From positions 1 to 64,000 of the forward strand of contig JAEEXE010000011.1 in NCBI GenBank assembly GCA_016291375.1: 64,000 nt of DNA, given 5' to 3'. The position numbers were made by a program, and so were the translations under genes. Shown piece after piece: positions 24,505 through 33,123 of this stretch. The DNA comes from Butyrivibrio sp. (lineage in GTDB: Bacteria > Bacillota > Clostridia > Lachnospirales > Lachnospiraceae). The notes under the pieces are model-generated. The model was given only the letters and a program-made list of their open reading frames with translations. It ran no database searches and was not told the DNA's origin. Positions within the stretch are counted from its first letter, which is position 1, and the number at the start of each line of letters is the position of its first letter.

Positions 24505-24593
24505 CCCCATATCTCTAAAAGCCCTAAATATAGCCTTTTTCTGCTTATCATCGAAGCAAAAAGGCTACAATTAGGGCATTCTGGGATATGGGG
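24505..24593 (-). terminator. Long (89-base) multi-segment hairpin terminator
   Basis: Nested arms CCCCATATC/GATATGGGG, GCCCTAA/TTAGGGC and TAGCCTTTTT/AAAAAGGCTA, plus GCTT/GAAGC at the tip, form one extended stem. On the minus strand it is followed by GTTTTTTTG. It lies 12 bases after the flippase stop codon. It is about three times the usual terminator size. Confidence 0.75.
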
Positions 24594-24605
24594 AATAATT
24601 ACCAT

Positions 24606-26306
24606 TTATAATATTCTGATTTTCTTAAGTATCTGTGCTATCTTTGCCCCCTTAGGGAATCTCTTGATATCATCTTCCGATGCTCCGCCTGATTTAATGA
24701 GCACAGCAAAGTACACAAACATCGCCACCAAAACAGCAATTATTGTAGCCGCAAGATTTGAAAAATACAGCATTTTGCGAGGAAGTCCGCCAAATTCCTC
24801 TATAACCTCCGGCTTAACTACATTAGAGAGCAGCATTATAAAGAGCTCATCAAATATCATATGAACACAAAATGCCACAATACCCATTACAATAGCAGAA
24901 ATGCAAGGCAGAATATAAGTCTTTCTAAAGTCATAAGTGGCCCGGATGTGTTTTCTCATAACCATGTTGTTAAGTATGCACATCAGGAATGAATAAGTGA
25001 CGGTTACTATACACAATGCCACATCATTTAGATTGGTATACAAAAGAAGTATTACAAGTAAAGCTGTCTGCACAACCAGCGCAATAGCTGCATTTATAAC
25101 AGGTGCAACGGTCTGTCCGATTCCCTGTAAGATAGCATTTGAAAGCGTTGACACAGAATAAAATATAACACTGATGGATAACGCCATCAAAAGCATAGAT
25201 GCTCTTGGAATTGTCTCACTTGGAGACGGGAAGAGGATCATCATTACAGGTTTTGCAAGGGAAAATAACCCAACCGCAGCAGGTATGGATATCATGAGAA
25301 TTATTCTCATAACTCTTGATACCGTATCGGCGGCCTCTTCTCTTTTTCCTTGTGCAAAAAATGTAGAAACTTCCGGTATCATAGCCATAGCGGCTGCACT
25401 TGAAAGCGCTATGGGAAGATTTGATATAACCAACGCTCTTCCAGAGAAGACTCCAAATACTTCCGTGACAGCATCCGCATCTATTCCCTTAACTATAGTA
25501 AGCATTTTTGAAAAAAGCGTTGAATTAACTGTTGTAGAAAGATTATAAATAGCAGTACTTAAAATAAATGGTGTTACAACGACAAAAATAAGTTTGAAAG
25601 CCTCAGTACTACTGATCTCTTCATGCCTGTCTCTCTCAAGCCTCTTATGTATGCCCTTTCTATTAACATGATATACAAACAGCATAAACAAAAGAGCTAT
25701 CACAACACCGGAACCCGTACCAAGGGCGCTACCTATAGCTCCGTACATAGCACTCTTAGGCGCATCGCCTGGTCCTGCAAGTTTAACAAGAGCATACGCT
25801 CCGCCTACACTTACAACCGCATTTAATATCTGCTCAAGAATCTGTGAAACCGAAGTAGGGATCATATTCCTGTGTGCCTGAACGTATCCCCTCAGAACAC
25901 CAAGAAAGCCAAAGAAAAATACTGTAGGAGCAAAGAACCTAAGCACCACGGCGGATCTTCCCGTAGCGAGAACATCAGCTCCAAAGAAAAGCAAAAGCGC
26001 TGCCAAACCTCCAACTACTGCGACATAGATAAGAGAACACTTAAAAATCCTGTGAGCACTCCTGTACTCTTTTGCTGCAAGTTTTCCTGAAATAATCTTG
26101 GACATAGCAGAAGGTATGCTATAAGCAGAAATTAAAAGAGCTATATTATAAAAATAATAAGCAGCTGTATAATAGCCATTACCCAAGTCACCAATAATAG
26201 CAGTTAAAGGGCTTCTGTATAAAAGCCCGATAACCCTTGAGATGACGCCGGCAATGGCTAAAAATCCAACCTGTTTATATAAACTTCTCTTCGTATCAGA
26301 ACTCAT
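24606..26306 (-). CDS. SpoVB/MurJ-like polysaccharide flippase (MOP superfamily)
   Basis: A 566-residue integral membrane protein with about 14 helices and the polysaccharide-synthesis/MVF layout: the start KQVGFLAIAGVISRVIGLLYRSPL, GNGYYTAAYYFYNIALLISAY and later AMIPEVSTFFAQGK. Family members flip lipid-linked precursors (lipid II in MurJ, spore-cortex precursors in SpoVB, or glycan units) to the outer face. Gene context does not tell which. It stands as a single-gene transcript with a long hairpin terminator. Confidence 0.85.
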   Translation of the reverse strand: MSSDTKRSLYKQVGFLAIAGVISRVIGLLYRSPLTAIIGDLGNGYYTAAYYFYNIALLISAYSIPSAMSKIISGKLAAKEYRSAHRIFKCSLIYVAVVGGLAALLLFFGADVLATGRSAVVLRFFAPTVFFFGFLGVLRGYVQAHRNMIPTSVSQILEQILNAVVSVGGAYALVKLAGPGDAPKSAMYGAIGSALGTGSGVVIALLFMLFVYHVNRKGIHKRLERDRHEEISSTEAFKLIFVVVTPFILSTAIYNLSTTVNSTLFSKMLTIVKGIDADAVTEVFGVFSGRALVISNLPIALSSAAAMAMIPEVSTFFAQGKREEAADTVSRVMRIILMISIPAAVGLFSLAKPVMMILFPSPSETIPRASMLLMALSISVIFYSVSTLSNAILQGIGQTVAPVINAAIALVVQTALLVILLLYTNLNDVALCIVTVTYSFLMCILNNMVMRKHIRATYDFRKTYILPCISAIVMGIVAFCVHMIFDELFIMLLSNVVKPEVIEEFGGLPRKMLYFSNLAATIIAVLVAMFVYFAVLIKSGGASEDDIKRFPKGAKIAQILKKIRIL

Positions 26307-26420
26307 ATTGAAATAATGCCTTATCCTTTATAGTTTCAGCGTTTTCAGTATTTTATTCTAATATAAGCAAGGGCTTAATGCAAGGCGCACTCGCCTTGGC
26401 AGACACACTGCGCCAATCTT

Positions 26421-27362
26421 TTAATCATTTATATCGGGAAGTTCCTCTAATGTCCACTCCGGATCATTGGTAAAGAAATGATCCTCCATATATTCACTTA
26501 TCTCAATATATATCCTACCGTCTTCTGTCAAAATCACATTATAGTGTTCTCTTATACCCGACATAAAGCATTGCACATACTTGCACTTTATTCCGTCAGA
26601 TATCGTTTTTTCAGATGATTCTACAATAAAAAACTTAGTACATTCTATAAACGGATACTCATACAGATCGTCACCGATAAGCTCATGTATTTTATCAAGC
26701 TCATCTTGAGTATAGGTTTTCTCCAGTATGCCTTCATTGGTATAAACAGGCTCGCCTTTTGTATATTCATTGTCGGGATTTACATTCCAGCCCATATCCG
26801 CAAATAACCCGACGCGTTTTACGTATAATGAATCATCTTTTCTTAAAAAAAGCATATATCCTTCAGAGATAGAATACTCAATATCATCCTGACTGCTGAT
26901 TGCTAAATTAGGCGTCAGGTAATACGCCGTACCTTCAATATCTCCTATATTGGGACCATGAAAAAATAATCCACTATATCTGAATCCTTCATCTGTCTGC
27001 TGTGTTATTTCAACATCACCCGAATCTCCGGAATGAGTATTGGTCGCATGCCATTTGCCTTCAAAACTTGCAGCGTCATCTACTGTTGTTCTACCTTTGT
27101 AGATGGCTTCCATATCAATATCCTCGAGTAAAGATGATCTAATGGCAATTCTTTCAATAAGGGAATCTGTAATAGAAACTCCTATCGACGACTCGTTAAA
27201 AGTCGAAACCTCAACTGACGACTCTTTTACCGTCAAATCCTCAACTGACGACTCTTGTGCAGACTCTTGCTCGTTCACTTCAGGATTCCCTCCGCATCCC
27301 GTCAAAATAGCTCCAGCCATAGCAACTGTCAAAGCCATGCCTGCGATGTTTTTTCTCATCAT
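26421..27362 (-). CDS. Secreted lipoprotein with Ser/Glu-rich repeat linker
   Basis: A 313-residue lipoprotein: signal peptide, lipobox LTGC, then a linker with repeated ESSVE/ESSIG units (residues ~30-65), then a domain of about 230 residues. This has lipocalin-like strands (FEGKWHATNTHSGDSGDVEI, then GFRYSGLFFHG), as in proteins that bind small ligands at the cell surface, but the match is by pattern only. Two adjacent ATG codons compete for the start; the site AAGGAAAGAGA serves either. It shares an upstream motif with the lipoprotein at 23733. Confidence 0.65.
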   Translation of the reverse strand: MMRKNIAGMALTVAMAGAILTGCGGNPEVNEQESAQESSVEDLTVKESSVEVSTFNESSIGVSITDSLIERIAIRSSLLEDIDMEAIYKGRTTVDDAASFEGKWHATNTHSGDSGDVEITQQTDEGFRYSGLFFHGPNIGDIEGTAYYLTPNLAISSQDDIEYSISEGYMLFLRKDDSLYVKRVGLFADMGWNVNPDNEYTKGEPVYTNEGILEKTYTQDELDKIHELIGDDLYEYPFIECTKFFIVESSEKTISDGIKCKYVQCFMSGIREHYNVILTEDGRIYIEISEYMEDHFFTNDPEWTLEELPDIND

Positions 27363-27399
27363 TCTCTTTCCTTAAGCCTTTCTTTCATTCTTTTATTTT

Positions 27400-27435
27400 T
27401 ATAAACGTTAATAATCCGTTAACATTAACACATTT
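27400..27435 (-). promoter_or_regulatory. Upstream motif shared by two lipoprotein genes (copy 2)
   Basis: ATGTGTTAATGTTAACGG followed by ATTAACGTTTATAA on the minus strand, matching the region upstream of the lipoprotein at 23733. Confidence 0.4.
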
Positions 27436-27469
27436 CTTTTAGAAAGGCAAGTTTCAAAAACAACAATTA

Positions 27470-27493
27470 CCGCAGTCAATCACTTGACTGCGG
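27470..27493 (-). terminator. Terminator of the glycoside operon
   Basis: CCGCAGTCAA and TTGACTGCGG form a perfect 10-bp stem with a 4-base loop. On the minus strand it is followed by TAATTGTTGTTTTTG. It ends the operon that runs from 33037 to 27519. Confidence 0.85.
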
Positions 27494-27518
27494 CTATATT
27501 ACCAAAAGAAAAAATGTT

Positions 27519-28625
27519 TTAATTTTTAAAGATTAATGTAGCAAAATCTCTTATACTCTTCCTCCACACATTCCAGTCGTGAATACCGTCATAAACATTA
27601 CGGATCTGCTTGATGCCCTTTTCTTCAAGCATATTGTCATCATGCGCAAAGTTCTCCCAGAAAGGGTCCTTATCTCCCATTGATCTAAAGAACACATCAA
27701 AAAGAGAGTTGAACTTACAGGGGTCATCAAGAACCTTAAGATGCTCATTGTCACTAGGTCCTCTTCCCGGCATATCAAGCTCAGAGCCCTGAATAATATC
27801 TGTAACAAAACCGCTGAACACGCCAAGACAGCTAAAAAGTTCCGGATGCTTAAATCCTATAATGGAAGTCTGCAAGGATCCCATTGAAAGTCCTGCCATA
27901 GCACGCTTTTCTTTAGAGCCTCCGACTCTGAATTTACCTTCAACAAAAGGAATTACATCTTTTATCAGATAATCCTCAAAGAGCTTGAAATCCACCACTC
28001 GGTTCCCGTTATCATCTAAACTCTGCACCATGCCGTTATTCATTACAATAACAAAAGGTGTGGCACTGCCCTCAGCGATCAGGTTATCCATGATAAAGTT
28101 AACCTTACCTGCTGCCGTCCATCCAACTTCATTCTCGCCGTGGCCATGCTGAAGATATAGTACAGGATAAACCTCATTCGCATCGTCATATCCCGGAGGA
28201 GTATATACCACGCAGCTCTCCCATTCGCCCGTCACAGATGATTGGAAGAACTCTCTTCTTACGCTTCCGTGCGGAACAGACTTGATGCCATAGAAATCCT
28301 CACCGCTCCTAACCTCCACGTAGTTATAAGGTCTTGAGTAGCCATAAGAAATCGGAAGCATAGGCGTTATAAGTTCGACGCCGTCAACTATCAGCTGCAC
28401 ATAGTTAATTGCTCCCTCTGCGGTATAAGGAGTCTTCCAGATTCCCATATCATTTTTTTCGCAGTAGTGATCCACCTCACCGTATCTAAAATTAACCTTA
28501 GATGCCTCTTTTGCCATAATCTGCAAATAAGGCCTTCCGTTCTCATATACAAGGCACTCAACCTGGCCCTCGCAGGGTAAAACCCTGTCAAAAGCGAGGG
28601 TCTGAAATGAAGTATTGTAATCCAT
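27519..28625 (-). CDS. Esterase, CE1/enterochelin-esterase-like, with N-terminal E-set domain
   Basis: A 368-residue cytoplasmic protein. Residues ~1-110 form an immunoglobulin-like E-set domain as in Fes/CBM48-type esterases; the rest is an alpha/beta hydrolase. VLYLQHGHGENEVGW precedes the oxyanion region, MAGLSMGSLQTS holds the nucleophile Ser, and YDGIHDWNVWR the catalytic His. Such enzymes split acyl (acetyl, feruloyl) or siderophore esters; in this operon an acylated sugar is the likely substrate. The start MDYNTSF is the second of two adjacent ATG codons, six bases from GGAG. It is the last gene of the operon, 13 bases after the phosphorylase. Confidence 0.8.
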   Translation of the reverse strand: MDYNTSFQTLAFDRVLPCEGQVECLVYENGRPYLQIMAKEASKVNFRYGEVDHYCEKNDMGIWKTPYTAEGAINYVQLIVDGVELITPMLPISYGYSRPYNYVEVRSGEDFYGIKSVPHGSVRREFFQSSVTGEWESCVVYTPPGYDDANEVYPVLYLQHGHGENEVGWTAAGKVNFIMDNLIAEGSATPFVIVMNNGMVQSLDDNGNRVVDFKLFEDYLIKDVIPFVEGKFRVGGSKEKRAMAGLSMGSLQTSIIGFKHPELFSCLGVFSGFVTDIIQGSELDMPGRGPSDNEHLKVLDDPCKFNSLFDVFFRSMGDKDPFWENFAHDDNMLEEKGIKQIRNVYDGIHDWNVWRKSIRDFATLIFKN

Positions 28626-28638
28626 CATAATCTCCAAT

Positions 28639-30168
28639 TTATACTCTTATCTCTCCGTCCTTGTCCCTTGCAATTATCACAAGATCAAAGTTTTCAAGAT
28701 TAAGCTCCATAGCTGCTTCGTATTCATCTTTTTTCCAAGTAATATTTATCTTAGTACCAACAGCCTTTGCTTTAATATCACTGTCAAAAGAAAATGCTCC
28801 AAAGCTGTTCCTGAATTTCAATAATTCAAGCTGTCTCTTCACAACATCTTTTTCCAAAGCCTTATCTATCATCTCTTTGGAATAGTTGGTTCTGTTGATT
28901 TCTTTGTGACCACCTGCGCCTGCTGCCTTCACAGCCTCATGGTCGTTCTTACCTGCAAGAAGGTCCAGATACCACACCTGAGGCTTACCCGGCATAAAGA
29001 GCTGAAGCGCCCTCGCCGCGATCATCTTCTTGTCATCTTCCCCTAGAGCTGAATAATATGTGGCATTTACCTGATAGTACATATTCTTGGCGCCGTGGAG
29101 ATCCTTTACATATCCGCCTCTTTTTACAACTGTATCTATAAGGCTCTGTATCTGTTCTTCCTTGATAAGTCCCTTAAGATCAAGGAGCGGAATACCATCG
29201 TGGCATCCAAGCATATTCACTGTACATATCTTCTTGTCTATAAGCTCATTTGCCCAGTTTACTATCGCATCGCCATATTTGTTTTCAAAAGCATCTATGA
29301 TAAGTCCCGGAAGGAAGAAATCATAGGTCATATAGCCTTTATCCGCTATAGTCTCATAAATCTTCTCAGCATAAGTTGCATGTATCTCGGGAAGAAGTGT
29401 AAGACCGTATTTATCAGCAAGAGTCCTTACCTTTGACAAAAGATCCCATGTTCCCGGTTCGTTTAAGAAGTTCTTAAGCCCTGGCTCCTTTGGCGCATAA
29501 GCAAAAGCATCAAGTCTTACTATGCTTGCTCCGTACCCTGCGATCTTACTCAAGGTATCATCATAGAATTCCCATACAAGATCCGATTTAATGTTAAGAT
29601 CCATCTGCCCAAGATACTTAATACCTGTAGGAGTGTTTTTTACCTCCTGATAAAAAGTGTTCCAGTAAGGAACCTTCTTACCGTCAGGCATCATGACCAT
29701 TAGTATTGGAAGCCCCGGCTTTCTAAAGAACATATCCTTTATATATTCCTCGTCAGGCTGTATATAGCCCTCGCCTGTCATGGTGCCTTTACCTTCCCAG
29801 AATTTGTTCCAGTTGATAAAAAAGTCCTTATATACAGAATCCTCTCCCTTTTCCAAAAGATCCTTAAACTGAGGTGACTGTACCGAAGCATGATTAAGGA
29901 TAAAGTCAAGCTTAAGATCTATCCCCATACTTCTAAGAGCATCCAGATCTTCTTTGGTAGCAAGACTCTTTTCAAGGCCATAGTCTATTACAGAAAAACC
30001 TCTGTCCAGATCCGTATGATACAGACTTGGAAGTATGTAAAAAGACGAAAAAGTCCCCGTAAGCTCATCCTTTTTAAGAAAATCCGTTATATCCTTTAAT
30101 GTTCCGCCAAGACTGTCAGGATATGCATTTAGCATAGGCCTGTTATTGGCATTTACTGTTTTTTCCAT
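28639..30168 (-). CDS. GH13_18 sucrose phosphorylase-like glycoside phosphorylase
   Basis: A 509-residue alpha-amylase-family enzyme of the sucrose-phosphorylase subgroup. The opening YPDSLGGTLKDITDFL and ILPSLYHTDLDRGFSVIDY are typical. SIVRLDAFAY holds the catalytic nucleophile Asp, LLPEIH the acid/base Glu, and MLGCHDGIPLLDLKGL the HD pair; GCHDGIP differs from the usual THDGIG, so the acceptor specificity may differ from sucrose. It would cleave an alpha-glucoside with phosphate in the cytoplasm to give glucose 1-phosphate. The ATG follows GGAGAAGTGATT and overlaps the kinase gene end closely. Confidence 0.8.
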   Translation of the reverse strand: MEKTVNANNRPMLNAYPDSLGGTLKDITDFLKKDELTGTFSSFYILPSLYHTDLDRGFSVIDYGLEKSLATKEDLDALRSMGIDLKLDFILNHASVQSPQFKDLLEKGEDSVYKDFFINWNKFWEGKGTMTGEGYIQPDEEYIKDMFFRKPGLPILMVMMPDGKKVPYWNTFYQEVKNTPTGIKYLGQMDLNIKSDLVWEFYDDTLSKIAGYGASIVRLDAFAYAPKEPGLKNFLNEPGTWDLLSKVRTLADKYGLTLLPEIHATYAEKIYETIADKGYMTYDFFLPGLIIDAFENKYGDAIVNWANELIDKKICTVNMLGCHDGIPLLDLKGLIKEEQIQSLIDTVVKRGGYVKDLHGAKNMYYQVNATYYSALGEDDKKMIAARALQLFMPGKPQVWYLDLLAGKNDHEAVKAAGAGGHKEINRTNYSKEMIDKALEKDVVKRQLELLKFRNSFGAFSFDSDIKAKAVGTKINITWKKDEYEAAMELNLENFDLVIIARDKDGEIRV

Positions 30169-30170
30169 AA

Positions 30171-30977
30171 TCACTTCTCCGACTCCATAAGCCTTGTATA
30201 ATCCTCATAGCTTAAGATTTCTCCCTGTTTGGATACTATGATCTTGGCTTTATGAGCCTGGCTTTTTATCATATCCTGTTCTATCTCAAGAACCATAGTG
30301 GTAAAGGGGCTGTCAGTAGCTCCGTCTCTGTTCCTGGCTCTCCTGTGCTCAAGAGTCTCCTTGGGAGTACTGTTAAGTAGTATAGGTATATCAACGCCCT
30401 TGTAGTTATCGCTGTTACCGTGTGTCCACTCGATAATAAGAACATTGGTATCACTCATGTCCACATCGTCATACCAAAGCTCACCCTCGCTTCTTCCAAG
30501 TCTTCTTAAGCTAAGAACTTCTTTGCCCTCTTTAAAATCAAGAGCAATCTTCTCAATTTCTTTGAAATTGATCTCCTTATCTGAACCAAGGTAAGAAACA
30601 AGTCCTTCTCTTCCCTCTTCCTCATATACGCGCATTCTCTCAGCATCATTGTGCATAGGGATCCTTCTTGGATAGTTATCTCCGGAAAGTGTATAGCTCT
30701 TTATTCCTGCGCTTGTAAGGTAAAAAGACAATATGGATGCGATCTCGGATTTTCCAACCCCGGATCCTCCGCATACGGTTATGACTATCTTTTCTTTGCC
30801 CTTATCTGCTTCCTCTTCAAGGAGCTTTATGAGCCTAGGAAAAATAAGGTTAGCCTTCTTTATATGCCCTTCGTTTATCTCAACTTTATCTCCCGGCATG
30901 TCTCCGTGAGGTATATCTCCTGTAATGGAAGGTGCTCTCCAGCTGTCCAGTTTTTTGATCTTATCTATTAGCATCAT
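30171..30977 (-). CDS. P-loop kinase, uridine-kinase/phosphoribulokinase-like
   Basis: A 268-269 residue P-loop protein. Walker A is VCGGSGVGKSEIAS, preceded by about 65 residues that are not part of the kinase core. GDNYPRRIPMHNDAERMR is like the substrate segment after the second strand in uridine kinases, and VLIIEWTHGNSDN resembles Walker B. HRRARNRDGATDSPF is the lid with several Arg. It likely phosphorylates a small molecule freed in this pathway (a sugar or glycerate-like product), but this is inferred from its place between an esterase and a phosphorylase. It overlaps the esterase stop by four bases (ATGA). Confidence 0.7.
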   Translation of the reverse strand: MMLIDKIKKLDSWRAPSITGDIPHGDMPGDKVEINEGHIKKANLIFPRLIKLLEEEADKGKEKIVITVCGGSGVGKSEIASILSFYLTSAGIKSYTLSGDNYPRRIPMHNDAERMRVYEEEGREGLVSYLGSDKEINFKEIEKIALDFKEGKEVLSLRRLGRSEGELWYDDVDMSDTNVLIIEWTHGNSDNYKGVDIPILLNSTPKETLEHRRARNRDGATDSPFTTMVLEIEQDMIKSQAHKAKIIVSKQGEILSYEDYTRLMESEK

Positions 30978-31774
30978 TCTTCCTCCAATGCCCACTTTAT
31001 GGCAGGCTCCAAATACTGATTCCAGAAGTTCCAGTCATGGATTCCCGGGCTCTCCTTATATGTGAGATCTACCTTGTTTTCCATAAGGAAATCTCTAAAC
31101 TGCCTGTTATTCTCTATAAGGAAATCCTCAGATCCGCAGGCCATAAATACAGGCTGTATCTTATCACCCTTTTTAAGTCTTTCTTTTACGATAAACTCAG
31201 GGTCATTTGTTGTTTCTTTTACCTTCTTAAGATCACCAAATACATGAACATAGTAGTCGTAGTCCGCAATATCATCCTTGCTGCCGGGCTTTATATCCCC
31301 AAGCATATTTACTATAAGGGCAGATGAAAGACCTATTATCTTGCCATAGCTCTCAGGATGCTCAAGACCTGCATGTATTGCGCCAAAGCCTCCCATGGAA
31401 AGACCTGCGATAAAGGTATCCTCAGCCTTCTTGGATAGACCAAAGGTCTCTCTTACATAGTCAAGAAGTTCAAAACCTACGAAATCTGCGTACTTAAAGC
31501 AGCATCCTGCAGCGTTTGTATAAAAGCTGTTATCTCCTGAAGGCATTATTACCGCAAGATTATATCTTAGGGAGATATCGCTTATAAGACTTCCAAGAGG
31601 CCAGTCGAAGGTATTTCCCGAATATCCCTGAAGCAGCATAAGTGTCTTCATTGGTCTTTCATAGCATTTATTTCCCTCTTTCATCTCAGGCGGAACATCA
31701 TTTGGAAGACACAGATGAAAAACCGTCTGTCTCCATATGGAAGTTGAAAAGTAATTTATTTGTAAAAAAGCCAT
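30974..31774 (-). CDS. Alpha/beta hydrolase esterase, CE1/S-formylglutathione hydrolase-like
   Basis: A 266-residue hydrolase without a signal peptide. MLLQGYSGNTFDWP carries the oxyanion region, FIAGLSMGGFGAIHAGLEHPE the nucleophile Ser, and SPGIHDWNFWNQYLEPAI the His. Similar proteins deacetylate xylooligosaccharides or remove acyl groups in the cytoplasm. It shares the GLSMG and IHDWN motifs with the second esterase of this operon but lacks its N-terminal E-set domain. GGAG precedes the ATG by nine bases. Confidence 0.8.
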   Translation of the reverse strand: MAFLQINYFSTSIWRQTVFHLCLPNDVPPEMKEGNKCYERPMKTLMLLQGYSGNTFDWPLGSLISDISLRYNLAVIMPSGDNSFYTNAAGCCFKYADFVGFELLDYVRETFGLSKKAEDTFIAGLSMGGFGAIHAGLEHPESYGKIIGLSSALIVNMLGDIKPGSKDDIADYDYYVHVFGDLKKVKETTNDPEFIVKERLKKGDKIQPVFMACGSEDFLIENNRQFRDFLMENKVDLTYKESPGIHDWNFWNQYLEPAIKWALEEE

Positions 31775-31789
31775 TGTGATAATCTCCTC

Positions 31790-32191
31790 TCAGTCTTCTT
31801 TAAATATATGTATTATACAGCCTTCTCCCTTGGGTTCGATAATCCCCTTAAGATATGACTCCTGCATCCAGAAAAGGCTTTTTGAATCCGTTATTATCTT
31901 TGGAACTGTATGATCAACCTTCCCTCTTGAATTACAGGTCGCCTCATTCTCGATAAATATACGACAGGGCTTACCTTCATCATCAACTCCTTCAAGCATA
32001 TATCTTGCAGATAATGTCCTGTTCTGAGGATAATACTCTTTTTGAGTATCAACTCCTCCGGGAAGGATATTTCCGTTAAAATATTTGCTCTTACAATTTC
32101 CGGTAAAGTTTATCATTACAGCTTCCGCATTTTCACCCTTCACCTCAAATATATCAAGCATATCAATGTATATTGTAAGTATCTCTTCCAT
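31790..32191 (-). CDS. DUF3237 family protein
   Basis: A 133-residue protein resembling DUF3237: NRTLSARYMLEGVDDEGKPC and CRIFIENEATCNSRG are the conserved strands, and the whole is predicted to be a beta barrel. Biochemical role unknown; related proteins occur in aromatic- or sugar-ester breakdown clusters. Lying 15 bases before the esterase gene, it is clearly in the operon. The second of two adjacent ATG codons has the better distance from GGAG. Confidence 0.7.
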   Translation of the reverse strand: MEEILTIYIDMLDIFEVKGENAEAVMINFTGNCKSKYFNGNILPGGVDTQKEYYPQNRTLSARYMLEGVDDEGKPCRIFIENEATCNSRGKVDHTVPKIITDSKSLFWMQESYLKGIIEPKGEGCIIHIFKED

Positions 32192-32203
32192 CATACGTCT
32201 CCT

Positions 32204-33037
32204 TTATACAATATAGGTAAAAGGCTCTTTGGCATCAATAAAGCTTACGGGCAGATCTCCCGTTATGCTCTTTAACCATGAAGGCAGATGCTTCATACCG
32301 CATTCTTCGCTTCTCTCATGGCCAAGTACGATCATCCCCTTATTGATCCCAAGCTGAGAAGCATCTCTGACATAGGCAGAAAGGGTCCACTCGGTAATAT
32401 CTCCGCATATACATACGTCTATATTCCGCTCCTTCATATAGATCATTGGCATATTCTCAACGCCAAGTCCAAGGCTTCCGCCTCCTACCAGAACGCCAAC
32501 TCTCTCTACAGGCATATCGGGATTTCCGACAAGCTGTATGACATCCATATCAAGCTTATCCTTAAAGAATCTAGCAAGCTCAAAAAGAGTTGTCTTTGGG
32601 ATCACGTAAGTAGCCCCAAAGTGGCTATAGCTGCTATTTTCATCAGGAATCTCTCTGTACTTATCCCAGCCAAATTCCTCATCAAATCCTCTGTAGATGC
32701 CATCCTCTGTACCTGCGTGCATGTGATCGTGAAATCTCCATACCGCGATCTTGTTATCTTCAAGTATCTTCTTTTTCTCAAGATATACAGGATCATCAAT
32801 AAGCCAGTCCTCTTTATCTATCCCCGTAAACCATGTGGGCTCATGGGTTATGATCATGTTGGCTCCTCTTTTTATTGTCTCATTTATAACATCCACGGTA
32901 GCCATAAAAGTTGTGACTATACCGGTTATTTCCATGTTTTCATCCCCGATCATCAGATGATCGCAGGTCTTTTCGTAGGGAAATCTTACGCTTCCGCTCT
33001 TTGTGATGATGCTTTCAATTAGTTCTTTTACTGTCAT
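32204..33037 (-). CDS. Nif3-like dinuclear metal centre protein
   Basis: A 277-residue member of the Nif3/YbgI (DUF34) family. Metal ligands are seen in GANMIITHEPTWFTG and in GMIVLGHERSEECG near the C-terminus, with HDHMHAG in the middle. Nif3 proteins form hexameric rings with two metals per subunit; GTP cyclohydrolase-like and metal-insertase roles have been proposed. This one is the first gene of the carbohydrate operon, so it may be a hydrolase specialised for the pathway. AGAGGTGA precedes the ATG. Confidence 0.8.
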   Translation of the reverse strand: MTVKELIESIITKSGSVRFPYEKTCDHLMIGDENMEITGIVTTFMATVDVINETIKRGANMIITHEPTWFTGIDKEDWLIDDPVYLEKKKILEDNKIAVWRFHDHMHAGTEDGIYRGFDEEFGWDKYREIPDENSSYSHFGATYVIPKTTLFELARFFKDKLDMDVIQLVGNPDMPVERVGVLVGGGSLGLGVENMPMIYMKERNIDVCICGDITEWTLSAYVRDASQLGINKGMIVLGHERSEECGMKHLPSWLKSITGDLPVSFIDAKEPFTYIV

Positions 33038-33123
33038 TTACATTCACCTCTTTAGCTTGATCTTTTTTAATAGCCTTTTATCAAAACTATGCTATGATGA
33101 TTATAGTTATTTCGGAGGTTATC

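Noticed and set aside
32288-33022. Plus-strand open frame of 244 residues
   Set aside because: It lies wholly opposite the Nif3-like gene, has no ribosome site and a composition typical of an antisense frame.
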